From Dryobates pubescens (lineage: Eukaryota; Chordata; Aves; Piciformes; Picidae): a DNA stretch of 64,000 bases. A model generated the notes under the pieces. It was not told the DNA's origin and searched no databases. It was given only the letters and a program-made list of their open reading frames with translations. Below, one piece after another: positions 12,401-27,400 of this stretch. Position 1 is the first letter of the stretch. The number at the start of each line of letters is the position of its first letter. The stretch spans positions 49,904,309 through 49,968,308 of the forward strand of contig NC_071612.1 of NCBI RefSeq assembly GCF_014839835.1, in the 5' to 3' direction. A program made the position numbers and the translations under genes.

Positions 12401-15400
12401 ACTACTGTTTGGGAAAAACAAACAAACAAACAAAACAAAAAAAGCCACAAGGTACTCTAACCATAAGAAAATCCAAATCCACTTTCTCAATACAAGACCC
12501 TAAGTGTGCTAAATATTAGTAGCAGCTGAAATTACTGAAATAGCACTTTTAAGAAACATCATGAATGAAACAAGAAGAGAAGCAACTAGCATCAAAGCAC
12601 AGGTAGATCTTCCAACAAAAAGTAAAAGATATCAATGCAAAAAAACCCAAACCAACCAACCAACCAAAAAAAATATAAAATACCAAAAAAAAAAAAAACA
12701 CATAGGCCACATAAATCCATGTTAAAAAAAAAAACACTCATAGGAGCTTCTGAAAACAGGGAAACTAGTCCCCCCAGTGATCTCATAGCAACTGTCCCTT
12801 TTCTCTTTTAAAGAGTAAAGTGGTCTCATTACCCATTTCACTCCTGTGGCAGTATTTGAGATGATTTGCAATAGTACTCCTGTTTCACGTATTGTGTGCC
12901 TGGTAACAGCAAAACACAGTTATAAATGTTTTTAACTAAACTGAATCCCCACTGAGAGATGTGTTTTCCATATGCTGTAATCACCATTCATATCGAGCCT
13001 TGGCACACTAAGATTGGCTTCCTGGTGCCTTCTTCAAATCTCTTTTCTCTTTCACTTCTACCATGCTCTCCATGTCCACATAGTAAAGGTAAAACCAAGG
13101 TCCAGAGAAGTTAAATGCCCTGAAATTACAATCATAGACTGAACTGGTAACAGATTTGGGGACCCAGACTGCTGTGTTAGAGCTTAACCTCAGGATGTGG
13201 ACTTCAGCATTTCTTCCACTGCTGGAAAGGGGGTAATTGTAGCTGAAATGCTACAGCAGAGTGAAGCCATTTGTCCTTGAAAATTCACATGCCTTTGTCA
13301 CCTAGCTGGATATCCAAAGCCAATAAAATACCATGTGTATGGGGAAGTGCTTGAGGCAGTGCAGTAAACTGCAATGCGAGGAGGCTCACAATTTATCATG
13401 CCCAAAGTGATGGCAGGCTCTTTTTGAACTATCACTAGATAACCTTAAATGTGCCTGGAAAATACAGTCTTACCTTTTGAACTTGAAAGCGTAGTCCATC
13501 AAGTAGAAGTGGGTATCTGCAAATTTGTCATGAGTATGGTATTTTTAAACAAAAAAATTATTTATTTAAAGTCTTGTAATTTCTCATAAAAGCTTATGAT
13601 TTGGAGGACTTCCATTTTTTAGATTTGGCAGCAGTTTTTTCTCAGCTGTTCTGCTCCATGCTCATCCTTTCTGAAACACTGAGTTTTTAGAAAGACTGAG
13701 TGCATTGTTAAGCAGTTTAGCCTGTTTCACGTTTCACTTTGAGCTATCTTCCTATCTGTTAGCAAAACCGAAAATGTGTTTTAAAAAATTAATAAAATAC
13801 AGCAGTTTAAGCATCCTAGAGTGCTGAAGCTTGATTAAAGCTCAAATGAGCAAAATAGAGCAAGTATGATCATGTTTTGTTCTACTGAGAGTACATCTGA
13901 AATCAAATGTAGTGGCTTCAGCATAATTTTCCAGGGAAGAGTTTTTCCTGTTTATTTACTACTCTTAAGATTTTATTCTGTTGCTACCTGATGTTTATAG
14001 ATGGGAGATTAGAACATCTGTTTACTTCATTGCTTTTTAAAATGTGAGCAGGAAGGATAAACGCTAGGCATAATTGCAGATTCTGTTCACCTAATGTTTA
14101 CTGCAACATTGACATGGGAATTATCCCTAAAATTAACAGAAAGTATTTCTTACACTGAAGAAGTTACTGCTGCAACATTTTTGTTAATGTATTCTTTAAA
14201 AGCTGTAGGCAATGCTCTTTGAGGCCCAATGGCACAGTAAATAGTGCAAAGATAGATATTCCCAATTGCATGTTCATGGAAAGAAGCATTTTAGAATCTC
14301 TGCTGAGACAGCGATGCTTAATGATAAACAAAATAACTTAAAAAACAAGTGATAAACAGAAAAGCTTAAAACTAACCACAGTAGATAAAGCCATAAGTAA
14401 TTAACACAAAACAAAATAACAAAACAACAGCATTTATGATGTAGCTTTTCACTAAGTCCACATTTGTTTTCTTATCTTAAACCACATGTTTATTCAGATG
14501 AACAAATTCTGACACATGACAGATTGCAAAAAAACCCCACAAAATGTTAAATCATAACAGAAATGTACTTTACACATTTGGGCAGAAGACAAGTAACATT
14601 GTCAGCAAACATCTATGAATCTGAATAGCTTTGTACCCAAAAAAAAAATAATAATATTACTTGATCTACTCCCTAATTAAATATTTACATTTTCTAAAGT
14701 TCTCTGATATGCCATGCACTTAGAGGGCTGAATGAGCAAACTTTTGTCCCAGATAAGGGGCATCTTTCTCTGAATAAAATTTTCCGCCTCTTACATGCAG
14801 TGCTAAAAGTGTGATGTTATCAGTCTGGATGTCTTTTTGTCATATTTAGAATAAAAATTATTTTAGCATAAGAATTTGTAAAAATACAAACACTACAATT
14901 GCTACTAATTTCAAAATCAAAATCGTGTGCATTGGGCCTAATCCTTTGAACCTCTGCAGACTGGATTGTTTCACCATGAATGGGACATTAAAAAAAAGCC
15001 AGTGGCTACTGTTAAGTATTTGACTGCCACTCTACTTACTAGAAATAATAAAAAGAGAATGGAAGGAACACCGCGCTAGGGCGTTTCATTTGATCTTTTT
15101 TCGCAAGCAGTCTTTAATTATGTAGGGTAGTTAAGGGAACGAACAAGCTGAACTATTTTGAGAGTACAAGTTTCCTCAGGGTTCAGAAATTTGGCTTCAG
15201 GACAATTTTGCGGATAGTTCTCAAAACTGGTTTTTTGGCAGTTAGGCAATGGTTATAGTGCATCTACACTTGGGTTTTAATCACAGTGTCATAGCCAAGT
15301 TTTTCCAGTCCAGTGAAGCAAGAACAGGCATGCAGATTTAATTTAAAATGTTTCTGACTCTCCGGAGGAGTTCTTCAATGGCTAAATGTATTTATCATTG

Positions 15401-18400
15401 TGTTGCTCCCAGGCCTAAAAGATCTCCAAACAAAAGATAGCATTCAGCAACCCAGCTGTAAATTCACGTACATTAAACTGTCTAGCTGATAGGTTAGAAA
15501 TCACAGACAGGAATTTCCAAATGAGCTGGAGCAGGGAGCGGCCATTTGAAGTCTTGCGCCTATTTACCTCTAAAAGCACAGGGCTCCTCGGTCACTGTGC
15601 ACTGTGCAGTAGTCGGGTGACCGGCTTGCCTTATGTAATAAGTAGTAACGTGATACCTCTTTTTCAGAAGGGCCTACAAATCAAGATGAAAGTAATAACA
15701 ACTTATATAGATGCCATACTGCTTTTCATGTGAGAAATGTCATGTAGGATCTACAAACTTACAGAAAATTATTGCAGTTCTGCAGATTCATTATATCACC
15801 TCCTCAATTTCTATAGCAAAAATCTGAATTTCTACGGCATATTTCAAAACAACTATATGAAAAGATATGTGTTTTAATATTACAATGAGACATTTCAGAG
15901 GGTCAGAGTTTCCCATTTTTGCCTCAGCACATTGCAAAAGAGCTTGAGGACTTTATATTTCAAATTAACACTAATATTGAGTCATGTTAGAGGTAGTCCC
16001 ATCTTTTCCTAGCATAGCAATTTTTTTTTCCATCACGCTTAAAATGTGAGATTTAAATGTATGAGATAGCATTTAGTTTTGAGCCCTAGGTAGTAAATTG
16101 TGTTTATGAAGCAAAAGAAACCCTTGGAAATCTGTCTCATTCTCAAAATGTAGCAAATAGACCAGATTTTCAAGCTTCATGCAGAAACTTTTTTGTATAT
16201 GGTCAAATTTTATTCTTAGCAACGTTACCATTCATCCAATCAGGTTTACACTGGTGTGTAAATATCAGCAAATGGAATACCCCTGCTGAAGTTCTAGAGG
16301 TTTTTAATCCGTTTCAGTATTGAGATATTTAAATACTGTGGAAAACTAAGAGGAACTTTTACATTTTACTAGACCTATGTCTCTCTGATCTCCATTGTAG
16401 AGGTTTAATGCTAAGGGAACTTTCAAGCAACTCAAGGTTTTATAGATATATTTGTTGAATTAATTTTGTCTCATTTATTTTAAAAAACTAGCTTGAGATA
16501 AACAGAAAATCACATTAATCTATATAGATTAAAAGTATTGTTCTATAAACTGGAAAATTTTCAGAGGAATAAATACACAGTATTGAGAAGATATTTATCT
16601 TTTGGAATTTTGAGCCTGTTAATTAACGACTATTAAAATCAATAATAAACTTGTATAAAACATGTTATCTAGCTCAACCAGAGAAATGCAAACCTTATTA
16701 CTTAAACTGATTTAATTGGTGTCTGGTTTACTGTGATTACATTGTCACATACAAATAGTCTAGCTGCATTTCAATTAATCCACAGGTACAGCACACAGTC
16801 AGTGTAGAGATTGACACAATCTGATGAAGGATTAATTGCCATTACCTTAGCTGGTAGCTGTCTGGTTTTAGATTAACACTTGAGTATCTAAACTAAGGCT
16901 GTGAAATTCACTCCAGAGTTGCGAGCTCCAGCCACCTCAACACTCCACTTTGCAAAATATGAGTGTGGTTTTTGTCTTGGTGTAAGTTATTAGACTGCAT
17001 CAGTTTGCACCAACACTGTGGGAAAGGACAATCACATTCCTTTATTGGTAAACATTTTCAAAGAAAATGCTTCTTCACTGGAGGACAAAAGTTTTCCTTG
17101 TTGCACTAAAAGACATCTTTGTGAAAAGCCTGATGTAATTTCTTACAGCAAGAGAAAGTATATTTGATCAATTGGCAGAAGGAAATTTGTCCATGGGTTA
17201 TGACCACCAAAACAAAGGTGAAATCAAAGGGTGACACAGTGTATCTTTAGAGTGCTTATGCATTTAACTGATAGGTTTTCTCTGCATAAAAAGCTATGAA
17301 GGCATGGCAGAGAGAAGGGGAAAGTGATACAGATAACATCCTGTTAATAAGCTCGATACTGAATGAGAGGTGTAGGTGTAACTGAGCAAAGCTGATATTT
17401 TCTTGGATTTATCATTCAGAGGATTATTCAAATTTCTAGTTTGACAAAATTAACGTAGTCTTTCTCATTATTTTTTTTCCCATCAGAAATGGTAACTGAC
17501 AACTTTTAGCAATGTGCTCAATCTGTAGCCAGATAAAGCCAGTTTACAGTTAATTATTTCTCTCATCCAGTGTAGGGGAAGATTTGCTGATGCCATGTTT
17601 TCTCAGATCTCATTTCTTACAGAAGTGCAGCCAACATAATCTGTTTTAGAACTGGCTCAAGCAAAAGCAATTTTTCATCTGAGCTGTACTCTCCCAAATG
17701 ATAGATTTGGGATTTCAAAACCGGTACTATTACCAGTCATTTCTTAAAGTATTTGGAGAACCTCATCTCAACAAAGGTAAACAGGTCACAAACCTATCAT
17801 AAAACTCTAAACGATCACAAAGTGATTTACAGTTCTGGCACTGAGTGCTTTGCAGAACAGTTGTACTAAATATAGTTATTTGCACACTACATTCTTCTGG
17901 GATTTGATGAAACTGTTTGTATAAAATAAAGACTGTCCCAGGCTCAGGCATGAAGTTTGGCCCAAAGCAAACATTTTTGAAGATCAGTAGACTTTGAATA
18001 ACTTCTTTTATTATATTCAGCCATGCCTTTTCATTTCTAGTAGTAGGGAAAATCAATGCCATAAGAAAGGCTTATTATTTAGAATGAAGATACTAGAAAT
18101 TGCAGACAATTGGAATGTTTCCAGTACAAAATAATCCATCTTCTTTGTTCCCTATGGCTTTTCCCCCTTCTCTTCTATGGCCACCCAGAAACACACATCT
18201 GCCTCTCATCTTTCGTGAAAATGCTGGTGACCTTCCCCCTCCTAGTGAACTGCCTCCTTGTTTGTGCAAGAGGCACTGCTCATCCTTTTTCTCTGCAGAT
18301 GTGAACAGCAGTAATGGTCATCTCTTGCATATGTTTTGTCACATGACAAAGCATTTTAAAAATACTAAAAGGTGTAATAAAATCTCATCTATATATCTAT

Positions 18401-21400
18401 TTATTCTCAGAAGCAGGAAAATGCAAAAAGGTAAATAAAATTATATGTTCATACGTTTACAGGAGGATTAGAATGTATTGCTTTTAACTATGTCTAATCA
18501 TTTCTATGACTGTAATTATGGATTAGACAGTCAGGTATGATTATACTCAAAGATGAATCTCATTTTCAATACATCTTTACAAAACTCTGTTTAAAAATTT
18601 TCAGTGAAAGACTCCTTTCTCCTTAAATCTCACCTCTTTTCTCTATATTCTCTTCCCACTAGTTTCTTCAAGACCTAGTTGCTGTGTCTAGTCTGGCAAA
18701 TGAAAATTAATGGATGGGCTCCAGTTAAGTATTCAGAAATAGTGATAGGGGAAGCCTCATTACAACCCTAATAGCAGGGCACTGCTTGGCAAAAGATCTG
18801 TTCTCATTGCTTCATCAATTACAGGAAGTAGCAAGGAGTCATAAAAATTAATTTCTGCTGAGTGTTTCAAGCAGGTAGGAGCAACGTTTCTGCAGGCTTG
18901 TCAACACATTTGTATTTGTCCAAAACACATTAGGCTCCTTCTGAATATCTGCTTAATGATCTAAACTGGCAGGACTGCTAATATGTTAGAGCATACAAAG
19001 TGCTCTTGAGGAAGTCGGTAAATTGTGCTTAAACGCCTTCTCTGGGTATGAAGCTGAATGTCTTGCGAGAAATAAATTAATTCACATTAATTTTCAAGTC
19101 AAGGCAGTATTTCTTAAGTCTGTCTTTTCCCTTAATGGAGCAGTTCCTGAAGACAGAGATTTTGGATTGCTCTGAATCATTTGTCTCCTTAATTTATATG
19201 TAGCAAATAAATAACTACAAAACACAGAGTTTGGTAGAAGTCACTTCATCTTTCATAATATCTAATAATCAACATATATAGTGTAACTTTCCAGCTTAGA
19301 CAGCAGAGAGTCTCCATCTGCTGACACTCCATAGGCAGGCTTCAGGAGATGCTTCAAGTTCGTTTCCCTTCCTAGCTGAGAAAAAAAATTAGTTGCAATG
19401 TGACATGAAAATGAGACACCATTTCAGAATGGGAAAAATTGCAAAGTAGTAAATATATTTTATTTCTGCCTCCCTATTTTGTAGCAAATAGATATAGTAC
19501 TAATGCTTATTTGAATATAAATTGTTATAGAGAACTGTGCATGAGGAGTTGTATTTAAGAATAACTGGACAATTACCATATGAAATTGCAGGGAGAAAGT
19601 GTTGCTAGCACATCAGAAAAGTGAAACTATGACTGTAATGACGAGCAAGACAAAACCATCCTCAGAGTTCTCATATATACGTTGTTTGACAGTAGGTATC
19701 CTTATAAAGTAAAGCTTTCCATTATCTAGTGAATGCCATCCTAAGGAGCATTTCTGTTGGCGTATATTCCATAAATGAAAAGCTCTAAACTGAAATGGTG
19801 TGGATGCTGTCAAAGCTGAAGAGAGGTCAGATTCAACAGAACTAAAATCAGATCACAGCTTTTAAAAACATGTTCATGGTTTTGGTGTTGGTCTTTGATT
19901 GGTTGTTTGTTGGTTGATTAGTTGTTTTGGTTTGTTGGAGGTTTTTGGGGGGGGGGTTGTTTGTTGGTTTTTTTGGTGGTGATGTATATTCCTGCCCTCT
20001 TTTCAAAGTGATCACTTGATCAGTTAATTTACAGATACACTACAGGTATACTCCCCAGAAACATGTCTCTAATTATTTCCAGCACCACTCTATCTGGAAA
20101 CTCCCATTGGTGAGAAGGAACTGAAAGGTCTACCCTTCATTTTTCAGCTTCATGGCTGCAAACCATCCTGTGCATTCATGCACAGTGATCAAACTAGTAA
20201 GATGGAATGATATTTTGTTTAAGATGATGCATATTAAGCTAAACTTAAATATACTGACTTGAATATGTTACTCTACATCACACATTTTCTTTAAAAGCAG
20301 AGCTCATTTGGCCTTCATCTATGTTTTCAGGGAATAAATTATGGGCTGTGATAGTGTGAGACAGCCCTCTGAAAGAAGTAGTCAGAGCTGTGGTAATCAC
20401 AGCTTTCCTGGACAAAGTGACAAGCCAACATGTTTTAAAACACAGGGAAAATACAGCTGGCTCTTGTTTTCAGACTCCTGTATAAACAAAAACTTATGAA
20501 GTGGAATGGAAGTTCACCCTTTCTCAGTGCAACTGTCAGAGAAAATGCTGTTGTGGAAGGTATAATAAGCTTTTCCTACTATGCAGCTCATAATCTCTCT
20601 TACATCTGTGTGATTAGCTATTGTATAAAGATTAGGTTATCTAATGGTCCATGAAATATTCTGGTAAAAGCATATTACTTAGATAAAATTTGATGCAATT
20701 AAATTTATTGAATGTGTTTCTACCTTCTATTTCTGTTCTCATGTGGCTCCTATTTGTGTTTTTTTATTAGAAGACAACAATGGATGGTCTCTGCAATTTG
20801 ACAAACATTATACAAAGGACAAATACAATGCACTGAAATCTCTGTATGTGTTTAGGACAAAGACACCTGAGTGTTGTGAGTAATTATAGATACAGTTTAT
20901 GTGGTTATTGTGGATGATTCCCTGAAAGAAATGCACAACAAAATTCTTATGAGAAATAAGCACTGTATTTCTAGTCAAACAAAATTAATGTCTCAGATGA
21001 TCCAATGCACTGAAGTAAATTTCAGTTCCATTAAGAGTGATTAATTTTCTGTAAGAGAAGCAACAAATATATGCCAGTTAGGAGGGCAATATAAATCTTT
21101 GTCTGAAAAAAAATATATATATATAATGTTTCAAAGACTATGAAATATACATCTTTCAGAGTAAAAGGAAGGTAGCATTCTTCCACAGGGAGCAAAGACT
21201 TCTGAAGCCATTTTCCTCCTGTTTTCACCTGGATGAAATCTAAAAAAGAGCCACAGATAATCTGTGCCAAATTCCTGTAATTCAAACCTAAATGTCAACA
21301 GCTTTTACAAGCTTTTTCAAAGATGTCAGGAGGTAACATAAGTTTCTGCGTTCCTTTATATTTATTGTTAGGGCCTTCAGAGGTCTAAATCAATTACACA

Positions 21401-24400
21401 AAAATTATTGCCTTATTAGGTTGTGTTATAAATTATGTTTGTCTTTGTGCTCACTGTTCTTTCTTCTTTTCTCTACATCCCATCACACTATCCATCTCAC
21501 CTTTTGCCTCAACCATGTTCTTGTTCTCTTGCAGTGGCTGGTGCTGTGCCACCAGAGTGTACCTGCCAAAGGCTGGAGATCTTCTGCGATGCTGCCAAGC
21601 TGCATGCTGTCCCATCAGCCTCTTCAAACATAACCACAATGTAAGTAGGGCAGAAAAGTGGTCTCTCGCTCTGTTTAGGTTTGACTATCGTCTTACAACC
21701 TTTACACAGCTACAGCCTATGACTGCTTGGCTCTGCTGGTGCAGTGTCTCTCTGTTAGCAAGTTCTTCAATGTTTTAAGTACGACTTTTCCCAGCATTAA
21801 AGGAGAGAAAATGAGCTAAAAGAATCTGTGTGATCATCTAATGTGTGTAAGAGTGGCTTGCGCAAGCAACAGGTTCAGGAAATCTAAAGATGACTTCAGA
21901 AGAAATATTGCCTTTTAAGTCCTTTAGGAACTTTTTATTATTCTATTATACTGACAATATCCCTAATCTCTATTCCCCCTAATGAGGTAAATAATCTTGA
22001 ATTCAATTGAACTACCTTCTTAACCACATCTTTTTAATTCTTGTGTAATATCTCTGAATATGCTGTTATTTTAAATTATTTAATCTGGTCTGGGTCACCA
22101 TACAAATAGGTTTTTGTAAGCTAGACTTTTTGAAGAGATCAGGTTTCTATTGCTTTTAATTTGCACAGCACTGTTTGAGAGGCTGCATGGTGAGCAGAGA
22201 GTAGCATTACACATCCCTGCCTGAGGATCTTTCCTGTGGAGCAGGGTTATGGATCTTTGTTCCATAGCAGTTTGTGACACATGTGGCTTAGGTTGTCCTT
22301 GTTGGGTCTGTATTCAAATACTACACCTCTTCATAATGAACATTAATGCACAATGTCAAATATATACTTAAATTGGCTGCTGGCTCAGAGTCAGAAAAGG
22401 CTTTTAGAAATAGCAGGAAGTCAGTTCATCTGGCTTTTGGGCCACACTCTTCTAATCCAACTGTGCCCTGATTTTTATTCCTGATGGGACACTTGAATTG
22501 GTGCCCAGTGGAAATGGGAATATGTACCCTGGGAAATAAGCTGTATAGACATTGGAGGGTTGAAATAGATCTGTGATATAGTTCACATCCAAATCTTTTT
22601 AACTCTTAATTAGTATTTTATCATTTGCTGGGGGGACATAGAAGAACATTGGGGGGTTTTGATTATAAAGTATTTGGCTTACTGCTTAAAGTAGATCTAA
22701 ATATTCAGACAAGGAGAGGTACCATATTCAGACGGTTTCATGGTGCTTTTGTTATTTAGCAGTATAAAAACCACTCTTGATAAATAATAGAAGTGTCAGC
22801 ACTGTAGAAAGCTGGGAGAGTAGTTTTACTGTGTGTATTCATTCCTACAGGTCTCTTCAGAGGAATCTGTTAAGGAAACTTTCTGCTGACGTTTTCAAGA
22901 AATACCAAGACCTTAAAAATCTGTAAGGGAGTGCTTCAACTTATATTTAGTGCCTTAAATATTCATCTTCTCACATAGACACACATGTAGGGCTTAGCAT
23001 CTAAATGACAAGTCTCAGATGATACTCAAAATTCTGCTTTGCCTCATAAGTACCTCATGTAATTATTTAACCTATTTGGTTCAAATAGCTTGATTCAACA
23101 TTTCTCTTTTTGCAAACCCATGATTTCTGTGCATTTTATATATATATATATATGTTATATATATAGGTTTATAGGTATATAAATAGGTTATATATATATA
23201 TACACACATATACATATATATACACACACACACACACATACTATTTTATACCAGAAAATTGCTAAATGTTCATTCTGTCTGAAGGAAGATACATTTATAA
23301 TGAGCACTAATAAGCTAAAATAAATTAAAGTAAAACAATTCATTTGTTCTCAAACAAAAGATTGGAATCTTAGACTTCCCATTGTCAATGAAAGTTCACT
23401 CACATGACACTTGGGTTTTTCTCTTAGCCTTGTCTCCTACAAATATGATAATGTCCCAACCAGCCAAATTCCTATGTCAGTGCAATGATATGTTGTTTTA
23501 GGACATGTAATATATATGTTGGTCAAAAATCATAGCCTTTAACAACTCTGCTTTGTATGGAATTAGTGTAACAAAGAATTAAATGCAGAAGTACGAAGCA
23601 GACCTCCTATGTCACCAGTTCAAGACACTTACTCCTAGAAAACTGCCTGAGGGCAACTTTTACGGAAGCTGTGCTGTACTGCAGCACCATCTTGTGCTCA
23701 CAAGGTTAAGTGCCGCTGTGACGTTAAATTTGGAAGACGTTTTCACGGAAAGAAATACAGCCGCATCTCTCTGTACAAAATCTTTGCTTCCAATACCGGC
23801 TTTATGACTTTGTGATCGATAATGGTACGTTTCATAGAGTCATAGAATTATAAATGCCTGAAGTTGGAAGGAACCTTAGAGATGGGCAGGGATGTTCAGA
23901 AATCTCTTGAGCAGTTTTGACACATAGCCGTTTTGTAAAAGCCAGCATCAAATTTCTTACCTTTTTTTAATAGGAACTCATCTGGATGGTTTATTAACTG
24001 TAATTTAATTAAAATTATTTATATCTAACCATTATTTAGAAAGTAACACTGTAGTTCATTGAAATTATTTGAAAGTGATTTAATGTTTGCAGTTGATAAT
24101 ATTTTTTAACTCATTTTATCAAAGCAGATGAAGAAAGACAGAAGGAGAAATTATTATTCCTTAGTTTACCGAAGTTTAATAAGCCAAAACTTTACATTTT
24201 TATTGCATTATCTTTAAAATGCAGCATTTAAAAAAATTCTTTGTTATAAACAGAAAATTCAAATCTACACTTTAATTCAACATTTGCCATGCAAAATTCT
24301 GCTTTGGAGCTATAGCTGTGAAATGGTTATTGTCAAATGTAAGGTGCAACAAGTCTGACAGCTTCTTTTCAAGTATCACACATACATTCAGGTTAGTTGA

Positions 24401-27400
24401 TAGAATTTAACTGGTTATTACTTTGATTTTCCGTGCTTAGAGAATTAATTGTTGTGTTTGAATCTTCTTAGGTATCTTCAAAATAATAAAATCAGAGCAG
24501 TATCTGAACGTGCTTTCAAAGGTTTATATAAATTGACAAAACTGTAAGTATTGCTTTACAAATACTGAACCAAAAAGCAGTGGGAAGATCTCTGAAAGTG
24601 CCTGTGGACTTCTCTTTTTTACTTAATTAAGTGTTAGAAAGTTACAAAATGATCCAAATCTTTAATCCAGTGACTGAATTGCAAAAGCAAATATAAATTA
24701 AGAGCTACCTGTACAAGTTTATGTGATAGTACAACACTTTAAACATTCATTTAGGCTCTATAGTTCACTCCTATTCCCTACATTATGGAAAAAGGTATGG
24801 TAGTTACCCCACAGAAAGTCAGAGAGAGTGAAGAAAGAGTAAAACAGAATCAAGAACTTCTGATTGATGAAAATTCTTTAACATTTTATGCTGATTTACA
24901 GAGGCAAACAAAAATGGTCAGTATCAGTAATGAAAATAACACTTTTTTCTTTATTTTACAGCAGCTTTTTGAAAGGTTCTTCTAACTTTTAACGAAAATG
25001 CTCAGTGAAAGAGATGACACATAAATTGCATTGTTTGGTACATTTTTCTGTTTCTGTAATGCTTTTAAAAGGAAAACTTTTAAGTGTTGTACCTCTTATT
25101 TTTCCATCAAATGAGTATGGTTGATATCTGTTATTGCAGCTGCTGTTATTGCCTTCTCAGACCATTTATAGTATCCCTCCCCCTTCATTTCTCAGCCTTT
25201 TTTTTTCCATGATTATGGTATCTACCTTTCTGACTAACATCCTTAGCAAACACTGAATGAAATCCTGGGAACATTCATGGAACAAATTGCTCCCCAAAAG
25301 GAAACTGGGAAAGGCCTAAAACATGACACAGTGAAAATATTTAGCTTGCTGTGTTTTCTTATAGATAAGATAAAATTTTCAACTTAATTGTTTTGAAAGT
25401 CCTCCCTAGAGAGAGTCCTATCCTGCTCTCAAAGAAGGTTTTGAAAATTAACATAATCAAGAAGCATAATTATGAAAATTTCTAGCAGTATTTTGATATG
25501 TTATCAAGGAAAAAAAAATCTTAAAATTCATTTTCATTCATCTGATGCTAATTAATCATTCCACTAATTTATGGTTTCTTGGTCTTGTTTTAGATACTTG
25601 AGTAACAACAGGATAACCAGTTTGAAGCCTGGGGTCTTTGAAGATCTCCACAGACTTGAGTGGCTGTATGTTGGTTTTTCATTTGTATGATTATTTTATC
25701 AAGGGATAATTAAAGCATGAAAAATAAATATTTGGACTGATTCCATTTTTGTGCACAGCAATACGTTATACTGCCGCACTGTAAGGTGAAAGTCCAGCTG
25801 ATTTTGGTGACAGCAGAAATTAGTTCTTGGGCCTTAATGGCTCCAATGACTGATGACCTTTACAAAAATAAGTAACGTTTATTAGTAATTGCTTGTTACA
25901 AATGCATACATGAAATAACTCAAGTACTATAAAACAAAAAGATAATTTTTTGAGGCAGATCTTTCCCTGTAAATAGTTTGTGACATGTCCCAGCCAAAAT
26001 GACTGCCATAGTCTGAAAGAACTGGTTTATTACTGCCTTTCAGATGAAAATTAAATACTATTTTGGCTTGGTAAAGTTATCAGAAATAAGGACATAATGA
26101 CTAAATTTTTTCTTTGTGTTTGGAACTGTTAGATTGCCATGGAACACTGTTAAGTAGTGCAGCTTTGTTTCACAGATAATCCATTCAAAATTCCTTTTTA
26201 AAACTCATGGGAAAACACTTTTTTCTTTCTTTTGTTTTTCTAAATTGGAAGTAATTACTTTCTCTAAGACTAATTTTTTTAAAATTAAATCCTTAGGGCA
26301 AAATGATTCAGTGACTTCTCTGATCTGCTAAAGAGTAGTGCACTAATTTTTAAAGTAGTTTGAACACTTTGAAATGCACTTCAAAATATGTTACTTTTTA
26401 TCATCTGTTCAATTTAGGACTATGGTTAATCATCACTCTGATTCATTCTTTGCTGTAATTTATAGGATAATTGAAAATAATAGAATAAATCGGATCTCTC
26501 CATTAACATTTTATGGACTCAAATCACTTATTCTCCTGTAAGTATGGAATAAGAACCAAAAGAACAGATAGGGCAGATAGAGATAAACCTCTTTTTGTAA
26601 CAGCTGTGCTTGCTCACCATGGTGTGCTGTCCATTCACATGCAGCTTTTTCTTATCTTTCTTTGATACTTAGCAGACACATAGTCTCTGGAAAAATAGAG
26701 GGAGATCAGTGGGAAAAATGGTAAAAAGACAATGTTACTGAGGGGGCAGGTGGCAGCTGCAGCAATGGGTGCCAGTTGACCTTCAGAGCCAGCATGCAGT
26801 AGGCAGGGACCACCTAGCTCCTAGTCCCCAGCAGCAGCCTGGCTGACTTTGAGTCCCTGTCCATAACCTACCACTGCCCTTTCCAGCCCCAGTGACAAGG
26901 GACCTTCTGCAGCCCGAAGGGAAAGCTCCCTCCAATATCAGCGTTCCTCTCTCACCCACAGAAAATACATGTTATGACTGACTACTCAGTATATTTGTAT
27001 TGACTTGCTATGTTTTATTTAAACAGCAGTGATCATCTTTCCTTTACCTGGCAGATAAAAATTTAAGGAAAAAATACTTCTCTACAGAATGCGACAGGGA
27101 AAATACATGGAAGTTTAAGAAAATAATACTACCATGTACTATGAGAAACAAATAAGGCTTTGACTGCCTTTTTCCAAAAGTACAAACATTAAGAGATGTG
27201 ATTATTTTCTTTTTCTATAATGTCATTTTTGGCAAATACAGACAGTTATACTATTTCTCTCTTTTTCAGAGAGATGATGAATAACTCTCTTGCCCGTTTG
27301 CCTGATAAACCTCTGTGCCAATATATGCCAAGACTCAGCTGGCTGTAAGTCAACTTATTCCACTAGAAAAATATTATTTTGTTGCCTTTATATAGCACTT

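Larger units (their letters stand above)
9482..20770 (+). other. RXFP1: RXFP1 intron between LDLa and linker exons (11.3 kb)
   Basis: Largest intron in the window. It holds one young CR1, two possible MIR-like remnants and low-complexity tracts. No exon-like reading frame with splice sites was found. Two short stretches with more CpG than their surroundings lie near 15060-15130 and 15520-15640. Confidence 0.8.

Noticed and set aside
23133-23240. Alternating TA/CA tract as a CRISPR-like or regulatory array
   Set aside because: Plain dinucleotide microsatellite without spacer structure.
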